Shown piece by piece: positions 8,630 to 16,286 of a stretch of DNA of 64,000 nucleotides. The DNA lies in contig NZ_BMVF01000012.1 in NCBI RefSeq assembly GCF_014650575.1, positions 174,145 to 238,144 of the forward strand. The letters run 5' to 3'. Origin of the DNA: Streptomyces naganishii JCM 4654. GTDB taxonomy: Bacteria; Actinomycetota; Actinomycetes; Streptomycetales; Streptomycetaceae. Within the stretch, counting starts at the first letter, position 1, and every line of letters starts with the position of its first letter. The notes beneath the pieces were generated by a model. It did not search any database. It saw nothing but the letters and a program-made list of their open reading frames with translations, and was not told where the DNA came from. A program made the position numbers and the translations under genes.

Positions 8630-9655
8630 TCAGGGCCGGAGCAGCACCTTGCCCACCTTCGGGTCGCCGGACCCGGCCAGGTCGATGGCGCGTGGGAAGT
8701 CGGTGAGCGGCAGCTCGTGGGTGACCAGCGGCAGCGGATCGAGCAGCCCCGTCGCGAACACCCGCACCGTGTGCGCCCAGGCGTCCGGCGGCGCCCCGAA
8801 GACGGTGTGCACCTCAAGCTGCCGTACGACGAGGTCGGTCGGGTCCAGGCCCTCGGCGCCCGGTGCCGGGATGCCGGTGAGGACCAGCCGCCCGCCGCGC
8901 CGGAGCAGCCCGGCCGCGGTACGGGCCGCGTCCGCCGAACCGGCGGTCTCGATCACCACGTCGAAGCCGCCGGGGAGGTCCTGGTCCTTGGTGCGGAAGT
9001 CCGTGGCGCCGAAGCGCCGGGACAGCTCCTCGCGGTCGTCGCGGGTGCCCACCACCAGCAGCTCGGCCGGGGAGTTCGCCCGCAGGAACTGCACGGCGAA
9101 CATCCCGAGCGTGCCCGTGCCGACCACGGCGACCCGCTCACCCGGCCGGGCCTGCGCCTTCAGCGCTGCGGCCGCGACGCAGGCGGCGGGCTCCAGCAGG
9201 GCGGCGGCGGTGAGGTCGGCGTCGTCCGGCAGTACGTGCAGCAGCCGGGCCGGGAGCGTGAGGGTGCCGGCCATCGCGCCCGGCTGGGTGAAGCCCGTCT
9301 CCTCGTAGCCCGCGCTGCACAGGGTTGTCTCGCCCGCGTGGCAGCGGTCGCACACCTGGCAGTTGCGGAAGCCCTCGCCCACCACCTTGCGGCCGGCGAG
9401 GCCCCCGGGCACCCCGGGGCCCACCCGCAGCACCGTCCCCGACCACTCGTGGCCGGGCGTGAGCGGGTAACGGACGTACCCCTCGGGCCGGTTGCCCTGG
9501 TACACCTCGCGGTCGCTGCCGCAGATGCCGGCCGCGTGCACGGCGACCAGCGCCTCGCCGGGACCGGGCTCGCGCGGGGTGTGCGGCACGAGCCGGTGCG
9601 CGCCGGGGGCGTCGACGACGACGGCGGTGCCGGCCCCGGCCGGTTCGCGGCTCAC
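8630..9655 (-). CDS. Zinc-dependent alcohol/polyol dehydrogenase
   Basis: A medium-chain dehydrogenase/reductase, 341 aa. The catalytic zinc site is suggested by AAGICGSDREVYQG and GHEWSGTV. The structural zinc site is the four-cysteine cluster NCQVCDRCHAGETTLC near residues 85-100. The Rossmann dinucleotide motif is VAVVGTGTLGMFAVQFL near 165. Family members oxidise sugar alcohols, sugar acids or threonine with NAD(P). The start chosen is the GTG that overlaps the stop of the preceding dehydratase gene (GTGA), so the two are coupled. A longer ORF to 10162 is a shadow across the dehydratase gene. Partnership with a sugar-acid dehydratase suggests oxidation of a hexose or pentose derivative. 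Confidence 0.9.
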   Translation of the reverse strand: MSREPAGAGTAVVVDAPGAHRLVPHTPREPGPGEALVAVHAAGICGSDREVYQGNRPEGYVRYPLTPGHEWSGTVLRVGPGVPGGLAGRKVVGEGFRNCQVCDRCHAGETTLCSAGYEETGFTQPGAMAGTLTLPARLLHVLPDDADLTAAALLEPAACVAAAALKAQARPGERVAVVGTGTLGMFAVQFLRANSPAELLVVGTRDDREELSRRFGATDFRTKDQDLPGGFDVVIETAGSADAARTAAGLLRRGGRLVLTGIPAPGAEGLDPTDLVVRQLEVHTVFGAPPDAWAHTVRVFATGLLDPLPLVTHELPLTDFPRAIDLAGSGDPKVGKVLLRP

Positions 9656-10815
9656 CGGGCGTCCTTGGGGGCGCGCTTCTCCCAGCCCTCGGCCCACAGG
9701 TCGAAGTGGGCCCGCTGCTGCGGGAATTCGGCCGCCGCGTCGGTGTCCAGCTCCACGCCGAGGCCGGGCGCGTCGGAGAGGTGGAAGCAGCCGTCCTCCG
9801 GGTCCACCGCGGGGGCGCCCTTGACCACCTTCTTGATCTCCGCGTCCGCGAAGTCGTTGAAGTGCTCCAGGATCTTGAAGTTGGGGGAGGTGAAGCCGAC
9901 CTGGAGGGAGGCGGCGGTGAGCACGGAGCCGCCGACGTTGTGCGGGGCGACGAGCATGTAGTGGGTCTCGGCCGTCGCGGCGAGCTTGCGGGTCTCCCAG
10001 ATGCCGCCGATGTGGCCGACGTCCGGCTGGATGATGTCGACGGACTGGTCCTCGAACAGCTCGCGGAACTCGATCCGGTCGTGGACGCGCTCGCCGGTGG
10101 CGACCGGGATGTCCACCTTGGCGGCGACCTTCCGCAGCGCCTTGAGGTTCTCCGGCGGGCACGGCTCCTCCAGCCAGGCCGGCTTGAACGGCGCCATCTC
10201 CCTGGCCAGCCGCACGGCGGTGGCGGGGGAGAAGCGGCCGTGCATCTCCAGCATCAGCTCCGCGTCCGGTCCGATCGCGTCCCGTACGGCCTCGATGAGC
10301 GAGACGGCGTACAGGGTCTGCTCGTGGTCGAGTTCGAAGTGCCCGGTGCCGAACGGGTCGATCTTCAGCGCGCGGTAGCCGCGCTCCACGACCCCCTGGG
10401 CGGCCTTGTGGTAGGCCTCCGGGGTCCGCTCGGTGGTGTACCAGCCGTTGGCGTACGCCTTGACCTTGTCGGTCACCTTCCCGCCGAGCAGCTGCCAGAC
10501 CGGGACGCCGAGGGCCTTGCCCTTGATGTCCCAGCAGGCCATCTCCACGACCGCGATGCCGGACATCACGATCTCACCCGCGCGGCCGTAGTCGCCGTAC
10601 TTCATCCGGCGGACCAGGTCCTCGACGGCGAACGGGTCGGATCCGAGAATGTGGTTGGCCTCGGCCTCCCGGAGGTAGCCGATCAGAGCGTCGGTGTGGC
10701 CCAGCATCCGGGTCTCGCCGACTCCCGTGATGCCCTCGTCGGTGTGCACCTGGACGTAGGTCAGGTTGCGCCACGGCGTACCGACCACGTGCGTGCTGAT
10801 TCCGGTGATGCGCAC
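9652..10815 (-). CDS. Mandelate racemase/muconate-lactonizing enzyme family sugar-acid dehydratase
   Basis: An enolase-superfamily enzyme of the D-galactonate dehydratase-like group, 387 aa. The N-terminal capping domain (about 1-115) is followed by a barrel with the general-base motif KxD (Lys151, Asp153), metal ligands Glu190 (followed by MHGR, His192), Glu216 (LEEP) and Glu242 (GER), and a second-half catalytic His292 in APHN. The first ligand pair E-x-H differs from the DxH common in galactonate dehydratases. It likely dehydrates a C5 or C6 aldonic acid to a 2-keto-3-deoxy acid. GTG start with GAGGGG 8 nt upstream. First gene of an operon with the alcohol dehydrogenase. Confidence 0.88.
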   Translation of the reverse strand: MRITGISTHVVGTPWRNLTYVQVHTDEGITGVGETRMLGHTDALIGYLREAEANHILGSDPFAVEDLVRRMKYGDYGRAGEIVMSGIAVVEMACWDIKGKALGVPVWQLLGGKVTDKVKAYANGWYTTERTPEAYHKAAQGVVERGYRALKIDPFGTGHFELDHEQTLYAVSLIEAVRDAIGPDAELMLEMHGRFSPATAVRLAREMAPFKPAWLEEPCPPENLKALRKVAAKVDIPVATGERVHDRIEFRELFEDQSVDIIQPDVGHIGGIWETRKLAATAETHYMLVAPHNVGGSVLTAASLQVGFTSPNFKILEHFNDFADAEIKKVVKGAPAVDPEDGCFHLSDAPGLGVELDTDAAAEFPQQRAHFDLWAEGWEKRAPKDAR

Positions 10816-10833
10816 GGCAGTTGCCCCTCAGCT

Positions 10834-10860
10834 GTTCGATATTTCGTCACACGTTCGAAA
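10834..10860. promoter_or_regulatory. TTCGA-type operator before the dehydratase
   Basis: Contains GTTCGATATTTCG and ACGTTCGAAA, giving an imperfect inverted arrangement TTTCG-N9-CGAAA. It lies about 20-45 nt upstream of the GTG start in otherwise GC-rich DNA. It resembles the dyad at 8480-8495, so one regulator may bind both. The rest of the 10816-11016 gap holds no gene. Confidence 0.45.
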
Positions 10861-11016
10861 TGCTGGCGTGACATTAAGGATGGGGCGCGGGGGGTGTCAA
10901 TGGGGCGAACAGGTAACGGTTTCGGCAAGGCTTTCGAGAACTCTTCCGGTCCCCCACAGAATCTCCACAGGGGGCCCTAGGAACGCCGTACGCGCGGAAC
11001 TTACTCTTCCGGCGTC

Positions 11017-12492
11017 ATGAACTACTGCCACCCGTGCCGCCGCCACCTCAACGGCGCCCTGGTCTGCCCAGGCTGCGGAACACCGGCCGAAGCCCGGTCC
11101 CTTCCCACCGAGGGGGCACACGCCTCGGCCCAAGCGGGTGCGCCGGGCGGGAACTTCGGCTACGGGGGCGGAGCCGAGGCCGGGGCATGGGGCGGGCCCG
11201 AGGCCGGAGTCGAGGCCGGGGCCTGGGGCGGCGACTGGGCCGGAACGGGGGCCGTGGCCCGGGCCGGGGCCGAGTTCTGGGCCGGGGGCGAGGCCACGGA
11301 GGCGGAGGCCGGGCGCGGCGGCGCTGACGCGCACCGGACGTCGCCGACCCGCGCGGAACGACGCCGGGGGGCCGGCGCGGAGGGCACTCCCCACGCCGTG
11401 CCCCCTTCGCACGCCACCGGCCCTCCCCACACCGCGGGCGCGCACCACGCGGGTTCGGTGGGCCACGCGGATGCCGGGGGCTACGGCGGTCCCGTGGGCC
11501 ACGCGGGTGCCGGGGGCTACGGCGGTCCCGTGGGTCCGGCGGGCGCCGACGGTTTCACCGGTCCCGCAGGTGCCGGGGGCTACGCCGGTCCCACGGATCC
11601 TGCGGGTGCCGGGGACTACGGCGGCTCTGCGGATGCCGGGGGCTACGGCGGTCCCGCGGGCCCCGGGCGTCCCGCGGGCAACGAGGTCGCCGCGGGCCAC
11701 GCGGGTGCCGCGCATCCTGCGGGTGCCGGGGGCTACGGCGGTCCCGCAGGTCCTGCCGGTGCCGAGGGTTTCACGGGTTCTGCGGACGCCGGGGGCTACG
11801 GCGGCCCTGCGGATCCTGAGGGCGCCGAGGGCTACGGCGGTCCCGCGGGCCCCGGGCGTCCCGCGGGCAACGAGGTCGCCGCGGGCCATGCGGACGCCGT
11901 GGACCATGCGGACGCCGTGGATCACGCGGGCGCCGCGGGGTCGGGGCGGGGCGCGGCCGGTGCGAGTCGGCGGGATCGGAAGGCGGCGGCTCATCGCAGG
12001 CGCAGACGCCGCACGCTGCTGATCACCGCGGGGTTCGCGCTGGCGGCGGGTGGGCTGAGCCTGGCCGAGCTGGGCGTGGACGCCCCGGGCCTGCCCGGCT
12101 TCTCCAGCCCGCGGTCGGCCGAGGCCGGCGCGGCCGCGGACGGCGCCGCGACGGCATCCCCGGGGACGGGGGAGGGCGGGACCGCGCGGCCGGTGGGCGG
12201 CGCCTCCGGCGGCGGTACGGCGGGCGCCCCGAACGCCTCGAAGTCCGCGTCCCCCTCCGCCTCCGCGAAGGGCAGGAAGCCCGAGCCGGGCAAGAGCGGG
12301 TCGAGCTCACCCGGGCCGTCGGCCCCGGCGAGCGGGGGCGCCGTCACGGGCACCGGCGGCGGCTCGTCCCCCACGGCCCCGGCGGGGTCCCGCCCGACAC
12401 CCACCCCGAGTACAGGGCCCAGCTCACCGAACCAGACCCCGGCCCCGAAGCCCACCCGGACCTGCAAACAGTTCCTGTGGTGGTGCACGTGA
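11017..12492 (+). CDS. Zinc-ribbon membrane protein with Gly-rich repeat (SCO2400-like)
   Basis: A 491-aa protein with four visible parts. Residues 1-20 form a mini zinc ribbon (YCHPC at 3-7, CPGC at 17-20). Residues about 30-310 are a low-complexity region rich in Gly, Ala and Pro with repeated GGYGGPxGPAGA units and two copies of a longer RPAGNEVAAGHA block. An arginine cluster and a single transmembrane helix (TLLITAGFALAAGG) lie near 330-350. After that comes a Pro/Ser/Thr-rich segment ending CKQFLWWCT. Positive-inside logic puts the ribbon in the cytoplasm and the Ser/Pro tail outside. Proteins of this layout are annotated SCO2400 family (from memory). Function unknown. Confidence 0.72.
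   Translation: MNYCHPCRRHLNGALVCPGCGTPAEARSLPTEGAHASAQAGAPGGNFGYGGGAEAGAWGGPEAGVEAGAWGGDWAGTGAVARAGAEFWAGGEATEAEAGRGGADAHRTSPTRAERRRGAGAEGTPHAVPPSHATGPPHTAGAHHAGSVGHADAGGYGGPVGHAGAGGYGGPVGPAGADGFTGPAGAGGYAGPTDPAGAGDYGGSADAGGYGGPAGPGRPAGNEVAAGHAGAAHPAGAGGYGGPAGPAGAEGFTGSADAGGYGGPADPEGAEGYGGPAGPGRPAGNEVAAGHADAVDHADAVDHAGAAGSGRGAAGASRRDRKAAAHRRRRRRTLLITAGFALAAGGLSLAELGVDAPGLPGFSSPRSAEAGAAADGAATASPGTGEGGTARPVGGASGGGTAGAPNASKSASPSASAKGRKPEPGKSGSSSPGPSAPASGGAVTGTGGGSSPTAPAGSRPTPTPSTGPSSPNQTPAPKPTRTCKQFLWWCT
11441..11950 (+). repeat. Degenerate tandem repeat encoding GGYGGPxGP units
   Basis: Variants of GCCGGGGGCTACGGCGGTCCC recur about ten times. Two longer blocks are near-identical copies roughly 190 nt apart (GGTCCCGCGGGCCCCGGGCG at about 11651 and 11839). 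The reading frame is kept throughout. Confidence 0.7.
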
Positions 12493-12537
12493 CCCGCCCC
12501 GCGGGCGGCGCGGACCCGCGCACGCGGGCCCCCGGGA

Positions 12538-12975
12538 CTACGTGGTCAGCATGCGCCGCAGCAGGTCCCGCAGCGACAGGCGTTCCTCGTCGGTCAGGCC
12601 GGCCAGGGGCTCGCGGGCGAAGCGGAGGCCGTCCCTGAGTTCCCGGGCCACGCGGCTGCCCTCCTCCGTGGCCGCCGCCAGCTTCACGCGCCGGTCGGCC
12701 GGGTCGGGGCGCCGCTCCACCAGCCCGCGCGCCTCCAGCCGGTCCACGATTCCCGTCACGTTCGACGGCTCGCACTTCAGCTTCTGCGCCAGCTTCCGCA
12801 TCGGCAGCGGCTCCAGCGACAGCATGCTCAGCAGCCGCGCCTGCGCGCCGGTCAGCGCGTGCTCCCCGGCGGCCTCCTCGTAGTCCTCGTAGAACCGGGC
12901 CACGACGTCCCCGATCAGCTCGACGACCTCGAGGGTCAGTGCGTCCGGACGGCGGATGTTGGGTGCGGTGGCCAT
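12538..12975 (-). CDS. MarR-family transcriptional regulator
   Basis: A 145-aa winged-helix repressor. The HTH region reads MRKLAQKLKCEPSNVTGIVDRLEARGLVERRPDPADRRVKL (about residues 65-105), the classic MarR recognition helix plus wing. It is divergent from an NADP-dependent oxidoreductase, and the 109-nt gap between them carries two palindromes. It is therefore inferred to repress both itself and the oxidoreductase, with release by a phenolic or electrophilic ligand. The start chosen is the internal ATG (MATAPN); the longer reading to 13023 would run through both operators. Confidence 0.92.
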   Translation of the reverse strand: MATAPNIRRPDALTLEVVELIGDVVARFYEDYEEAAGEHALTGAQARLLSMLSLEPLPMRKLAQKLKCEPSNVTGIVDRLEARGLVERRPDPADRRVKLAAATEEGSRVARELRDGLRFAREPLAGLTDEERLSLRDLLRRMLTT

Positions 12976-12996
12976 GGGTCCAGGGTACCCCTTTAC

Positions 12997-13041
12997 TTGA
13001 CATCCTGAAATATTCAGGCGCATGTTGTTTCAGGTACTGAA
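12997..13041 (+). promoter_or_regulatory. Promoter with two MarR-type operators
   Basis: TTGACA at 12997-13002 and CATGTT at 13021-13026 (18-nt spacing) form a plausible sigma-70-type promoter for the oxidoreductase. Between them lies CCTGAA-ATA-TTCAGG (13004-13018), and just after the -10 lies TTCAG-GTA-CTGAA (13029-13041). The two dyads share the CTGAA half-site, so repressor dimers could block both elements. Confidence 0.75.
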
Positions 13042-13084
13042 GTATTTGCTCCGTGCGGCGGTACACCCGAAGAGAGGCACCACC

Positions 13085-14110
13085 ATGTCCGACACCCCCA
13101 CCCTCCCTGCCACGAGCCGCGAATGGCACCTGCTCAGCCGGCCGGTGGGCTGGCCGAAGCCGGAGGACTTCGCCCTGGTCGAGGCCGCGCTCCCGCAGCC
13201 GGCCGAGGGCCAGGTCCTCGTACGCAATGAGTACCTCTCCGTCGACCCGTACATGCGCGGAAGGATGAGCGCGGCGAAGTCGTACGCGGCGCCCTACGAG
13301 CTGAACAAGCCCATGCAGGGCGGCGCCGTGGGCCAGGTCGTCGCCTCGAACGCCGAGGGCGTCGCGGTCGGCGACCACGTGCTGCACTTCGGCGGCTGGC
13401 GCGAGTACGCCGCCGTCGACGCCGCCCAGGCCGTCAAGGTCGATCCCGACGCCGCCCCCCTGTCGGCGTACCTCGGCGTACTCGGCATGACCGGCCTCAC
13501 CGCCTACGCGGGCCTGCTGCGCACCGCCTCCTTCAAGGAGGGCGACGCCGTCTTCGTCTCCGGCGCCGCCGGCGCGGTGGGCAGCCAGGTCGGCCAGATC
13601 GCCAGGCTCAAGGGCGCCTCACGCGTCATCGGCTCGGCCGGCTCCGACGAGAAGGTCAAGCTGCTCGTCGACGAGTACGGCTTCGACGCGGCCTTCAACT
13701 ACAAGAACGGCCCGGTCTCCGAGCAGCTGCGCGCCGCCGCCCCCGACGGCATCGACGTCTACTTCGACAACGTCGGCGGCGACCACCTCGAGGCCGCCAT
13801 CGGCTCCCTGAACCAGGGCGGCCGCATCGCGGTCTGCGGCATGATCTCGGTCTACAACAACACCGAGCCCGCCCCCGGCCCGCGCAACCTCGCCCGCCTG
13901 ATCCAGACCCGCGGCCGCATCGAGGGCTTCCTGGTCGGCGACCACTACGACCTTCAGCCCCAGTTCGTGCGGGAGGTCGGCCCCTGGGTCCGCGAGGGCC
14001 GCCTGAAGTACCGCGAGACCGTCGTCGAGGGCGTCGAGAACACCCTGGAGGCGTTCCTCGGAGTGCTGCGCGGCGACAACACCGGCAAGATGATCGTCAA
14101 GCTGGGCTGA
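13085..14110 (+). CDS. NADP-dependent oxidoreductase (CurA/leukotriene B4 dehydrogenase-like MDR)
   Basis: A zinc-independent medium-chain reductase that reduces the C=C bond of alpha,beta-unsaturated carbonyl compounds with NADPH, 341 aa. Seen: SRPVGWPKPEDF at the N terminus, VDPYMRGRM near 55, the Rossmann motif VFVSGAAGAVGSQVGQIAR near 155, YKNGPVSEQLRAAAPDGIDVYFDNVGG near 205, and CGMISVYNN. The ATG follows GAGAGG. It is divergent from the MarR gene with two operators between, so it is probably induced by reactive aldehydes or quinones. Confidence 0.92.
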   Translation: MSDTPTLPATSREWHLLSRPVGWPKPEDFALVEAALPQPAEGQVLVRNEYLSVDPYMRGRMSAAKSYAAPYELNKPMQGGAVGQVVASNAEGVAVGDHVLHFGGWREYAAVDAAQAVKVDPDAAPLSAYLGVLGMTGLTAYAGLLRTASFKEGDAVFVSGAAGAVGSQVGQIARLKGASRVIGSAGSDEKVKLLVDEYGFDAAFNYKNGPVSEQLRAAAPDGIDVYFDNVGGDHLEAAIGSLNQGGRIAVCGMISVYNNTEPAPGPRNLARLIQTRGRIEGFLVGDHYDLQPQFVREVGPWVREGRLKYRETVVEGVENTLEAFLGVLRGDNTGKMIVKLG

Positions 14111-14135
14111 CGCCGGCCCCCGCACCGGGCCGGCG
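14111..14135. terminator. Bidirectional hairpin
   Basis: CGCCGGCCC and its complement pair across a 7-nt loop directly after the oxidoreductase stop. The GCACCGGGCCGGCGC unit is then repeated once. The facing gene ends at 14171, so this may end transcription from both sides. Confidence 0.65.
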
Positions 14136-14170
14136 CCCGCACCGGGCCGGCGCCCCCCGCCCCGGCCCCG

Positions 14171-15346
14171 TCAGCCGCCCAGGGCCGCCTCGTGGACGGC
14201 CCGGGCCAGCCGGTCGTTCTCCGTGGCGGCCCCGCCCGGGAAGGCCGGGGCCGCCCCGCCCGGGAAGGCGAAGCGGCGCCTGGTGTAGCCGTAGGCGAGG
14301 CCCGTGGCCGGGTCGGCGAAGGCCTGCGACCCGGCCTCGCCGCTGTGGCCGATCGCGCCCGCGCCCAGGAACGGGTGCCAGGTGTCCGCGGTGGCCTGGA
14401 AGCCGAGGCCGTACGACCGGTGGCCGCGCGCCACCACGTCGTACCCCACGGAGTGCAACTGCCCGAACTCCGCGACCGTGTCCGGCTTCAGCAGCGGCGC
14501 CTTGCCGTCCACCTCGCTGATCGCCGCCGCGTACAGGCCCGCGAGCCCGCGCGCGGAGGCCACCCCGCCCACCGAGGCCGGCCCCCCGGCCCGGACCGCC
14601 CGCTCGTTCGGCAGGCTCTCCAGGCCGGTCGGCTCGGCGCCCTGCCGGTTGAAGGCGACCGACGGCAGCGAGTGCGGCCCGCCCGGCGGCTCCTCCAGCA
14701 GCGCCCGCTGCGTGGGCGTCGGCGCCATCGGCCGCACGCTGCGGAAACGGGGCTCCAGGGCGGCGGGCAGCCCCAGGAAGAAGTCCAGGCCGTAGGGGAC
14801 GCGGACGCGCTCCTCGTGCAGCTCCTGGATCGTCCGGCCGGTCGCCCGCCGTACGATCTCGCCGGCGAGCGCGCCGATGACCAGGGCGTGGTAGCCGAAG
14901 GCCGTCCCCGGGCGCCAGAACGGCCGCTGGTCGGCCAGGCGCTCGGCGATCACCCGGTCGTCGGCCAGCTCCGCCGCCGTGAACCCGGTGTCCGTGCCGA
15001 CCACCCCCGCCCGCTGCGCCAGCAGCTCGCGCAGTGTCAGCGAGCCCTTGCCCTCGGCGGCGAACTCCGGCCAGTAGTACGTCACCTTGCGGTCCAGCTC
15101 GAGCGTGCCGTCCTGCACGAGCAGCGCGACCACGAGGTACGCGGCCCCCTTGGTGGAGGAGTACGCCGCGTACAACGCGTCCCGGCCGGCCCCCGCCCAC
15201 AGGTCGACCACCGGCCGCCCGTGCACGTAGGCGCACAACTGGCCCTCGTAGTCGGGCCGCTGGGCCGCCACGAACGCGGCGAACTCCTCCCGCACCGGCT
15301 CGTAGCCGTCGGCGACGGTGCCGTGGATCTCCTGGGTCTGGCTCAT
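14171..15346 (-). CDS. Serine hydrolase, class C beta-lactamase/esterase family
   Basis: A 391-aa penicillin-recognising-fold hydrolase without an obvious signal peptide, so probably cytoplasmic. The SxxK nucleophile motif is AAYSSTKGAAY near residue 63. The YxN-equivalent GYHALVIGAL lies near 152, and the third motif region GHSGEAGSQAFADP near 340. This layout matches EstB-like esterases rather than true AmpC beta-lactamases. It is divergent from the EI24 protein gene. The natural substrate is unknown. Confidence 0.85.
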   Translation of the reverse strand: MSQTQEIHGTVADGYEPVREEFAAFVAAQRPDYEGQLCAYVHGRPVVDLWAGAGRDALYAAYSSTKGAAYLVVALLVQDGTLELDRKVTYYWPEFAAEGKGSLTLRELLAQRAGVVGTDTGFTAAELADDRVIAERLADQRPFWRPGTAFGYHALVIGALAGEIVRRATGRTIQELHEERVRVPYGLDFFLGLPAALEPRFRSVRPMAPTPTQRALLEEPPGGPHSLPSVAFNRQGAEPTGLESLPNERAVRAGGPASVGGVASARGLAGLYAAAISEVDGKAPLLKPDTVAEFGQLHSVGYDVVARGHRSYGLGFQATADTWHPFLGAGAIGHSGEAGSQAFADPATGLAYGYTRRRFAFPGGAAPAFPGGAATENDRLARAVHEAALGG

Positions 15347-15470
15347 GCGCTCTCCTCGACCTGACCGCTGACCACTGGTGGGACTTGCGTGGATCGGTAC
15401 GGCGGGCCCGGCCCGTTCGACTCAACGCCCGGCCCGAACCGTGGCGCGAAACCCTCGGTAAAGTGTGACC

Positions 15471-16286
15471 ATGCGTGATCTCGGGGCGGGTTTCGGTCAG
15501 CTGCTGAAGGGCCAGCGCTGGATGGCCCGGCACGGCAGGTCCTACGGCTTCGGCCTGCTCCCCGGCCTCATCGCACTCGTCCTGTACGCGGCGGCCCTCA
15601 CCTCGCTCGCCCTGTGGGGCGAGGACGCCGTCACCTGGGCCACCCCCTTCGCGGACGGCTGGGACAGTCCCTGGGCCGGCCTCTTCCGCGGCTTCCTCAC
15701 CGCCGTGCTGTTCGCCCTCGGCCTGCTGCTCGCCGTCATCACCTTCACCGCGGTCACCCTGCTGATCGGCCAGCCGTTCTACGAGAGCCTCTCCGAGCGG
15801 GTCGACCGGGACGTCTCCCCGGACGGCACCGCGCCCGTGTCCGGGCTGCCGCCCTGGCGCGAGCTGTGGATCTCCGCCCGCGACAGCCTGCGCGTCCTCG
15901 TGCGGGCCGCGGTGTGGGGCGTGCTGCTGTTCGCCCTCGGCTTCCTGCCGTTCGTCGGGCAGACCGCCGTACCGGTGATCGGCCTCTTCGTCACCGGCTT
16001 CTTCCTCACCGAGGAGCTGACCGCGGTCGCCCTCCAGCGCCGGGGCGTGGAACTGCGCGAGCGGCTGGCCCTGCTGCGCTCGCGCCGGATGCTGGTCTGG
16101 GGCTTCGGCACCCCGCTCGCCCTGGCCTTCCTGGTGCCCTTCGTCGCCGTGTTCCTCATGCCGGGCGCGGTCGCGGGCGCCACCCTGCTCGCCCGCGACC
16201 TGCTCGGCGAGGACACCGACGAGGGCGCGCTCACCTCGCCGCCGCAGTCACCGCCACCGTCAGAATCGCCCGCACCTGCGCGATGA
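15471..16286 (+). CDS. EI24/CysZ-like membrane protein
   Basis: A 271-aa integral membrane protein with about six hydrophobic segments (LLPGLIALVLYAAALTSLAL, AVLFALGLLLAVITFTAVTLL, VWGVLLFALGFLPF and later ones). The residues FYESLSERVDRD after the second segment match the EI24 domain, which includes the sulfate channel CysZ and many actinobacterial proteins of unknown role. ATG at 15471 is chosen over the GTG two codons upstream. Its last 56 nt overlap the 3' end of the convergent gene. Confidence 0.8.
   Translation: MRDLGAGFGQLLKGQRWMARHGRSYGFGLLPGLIALVLYAAALTSLALWGEDAVTWATPFADGWDSPWAGLFRGFLTAVLFALGLLLAVITFTAVTLLIGQPFYESLSERVDRDVSPDGTAPVSGLPPWRELWISARDSLRVLVRAAVWGVLLFALGFLPFVGQTAVPVIGLFVTGFFLTEELTAVALQRRGVELRERLALLRSRRMLVWGFGTPLALAFLVPFVAVFLMPGAVAGATLLARDLLGEDTDEGALTSPPQSPPPSESPAPAR

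Noticed and set aside
11400..11950. CRISPR-like spacing in the Gly-rich repeat
   Set aside because: Units are in-frame protein repeats with drifting sequence, without conserved direct repeats and unique spacers. No cas genes are in the window.
14171..15346. Calling the SxxK hydrolase a beta-lactamase resistance gene
   Set aside because: No signal peptide is seen, and the motif pattern fits esterase-type class C proteins. Resistance cannot be inferred.
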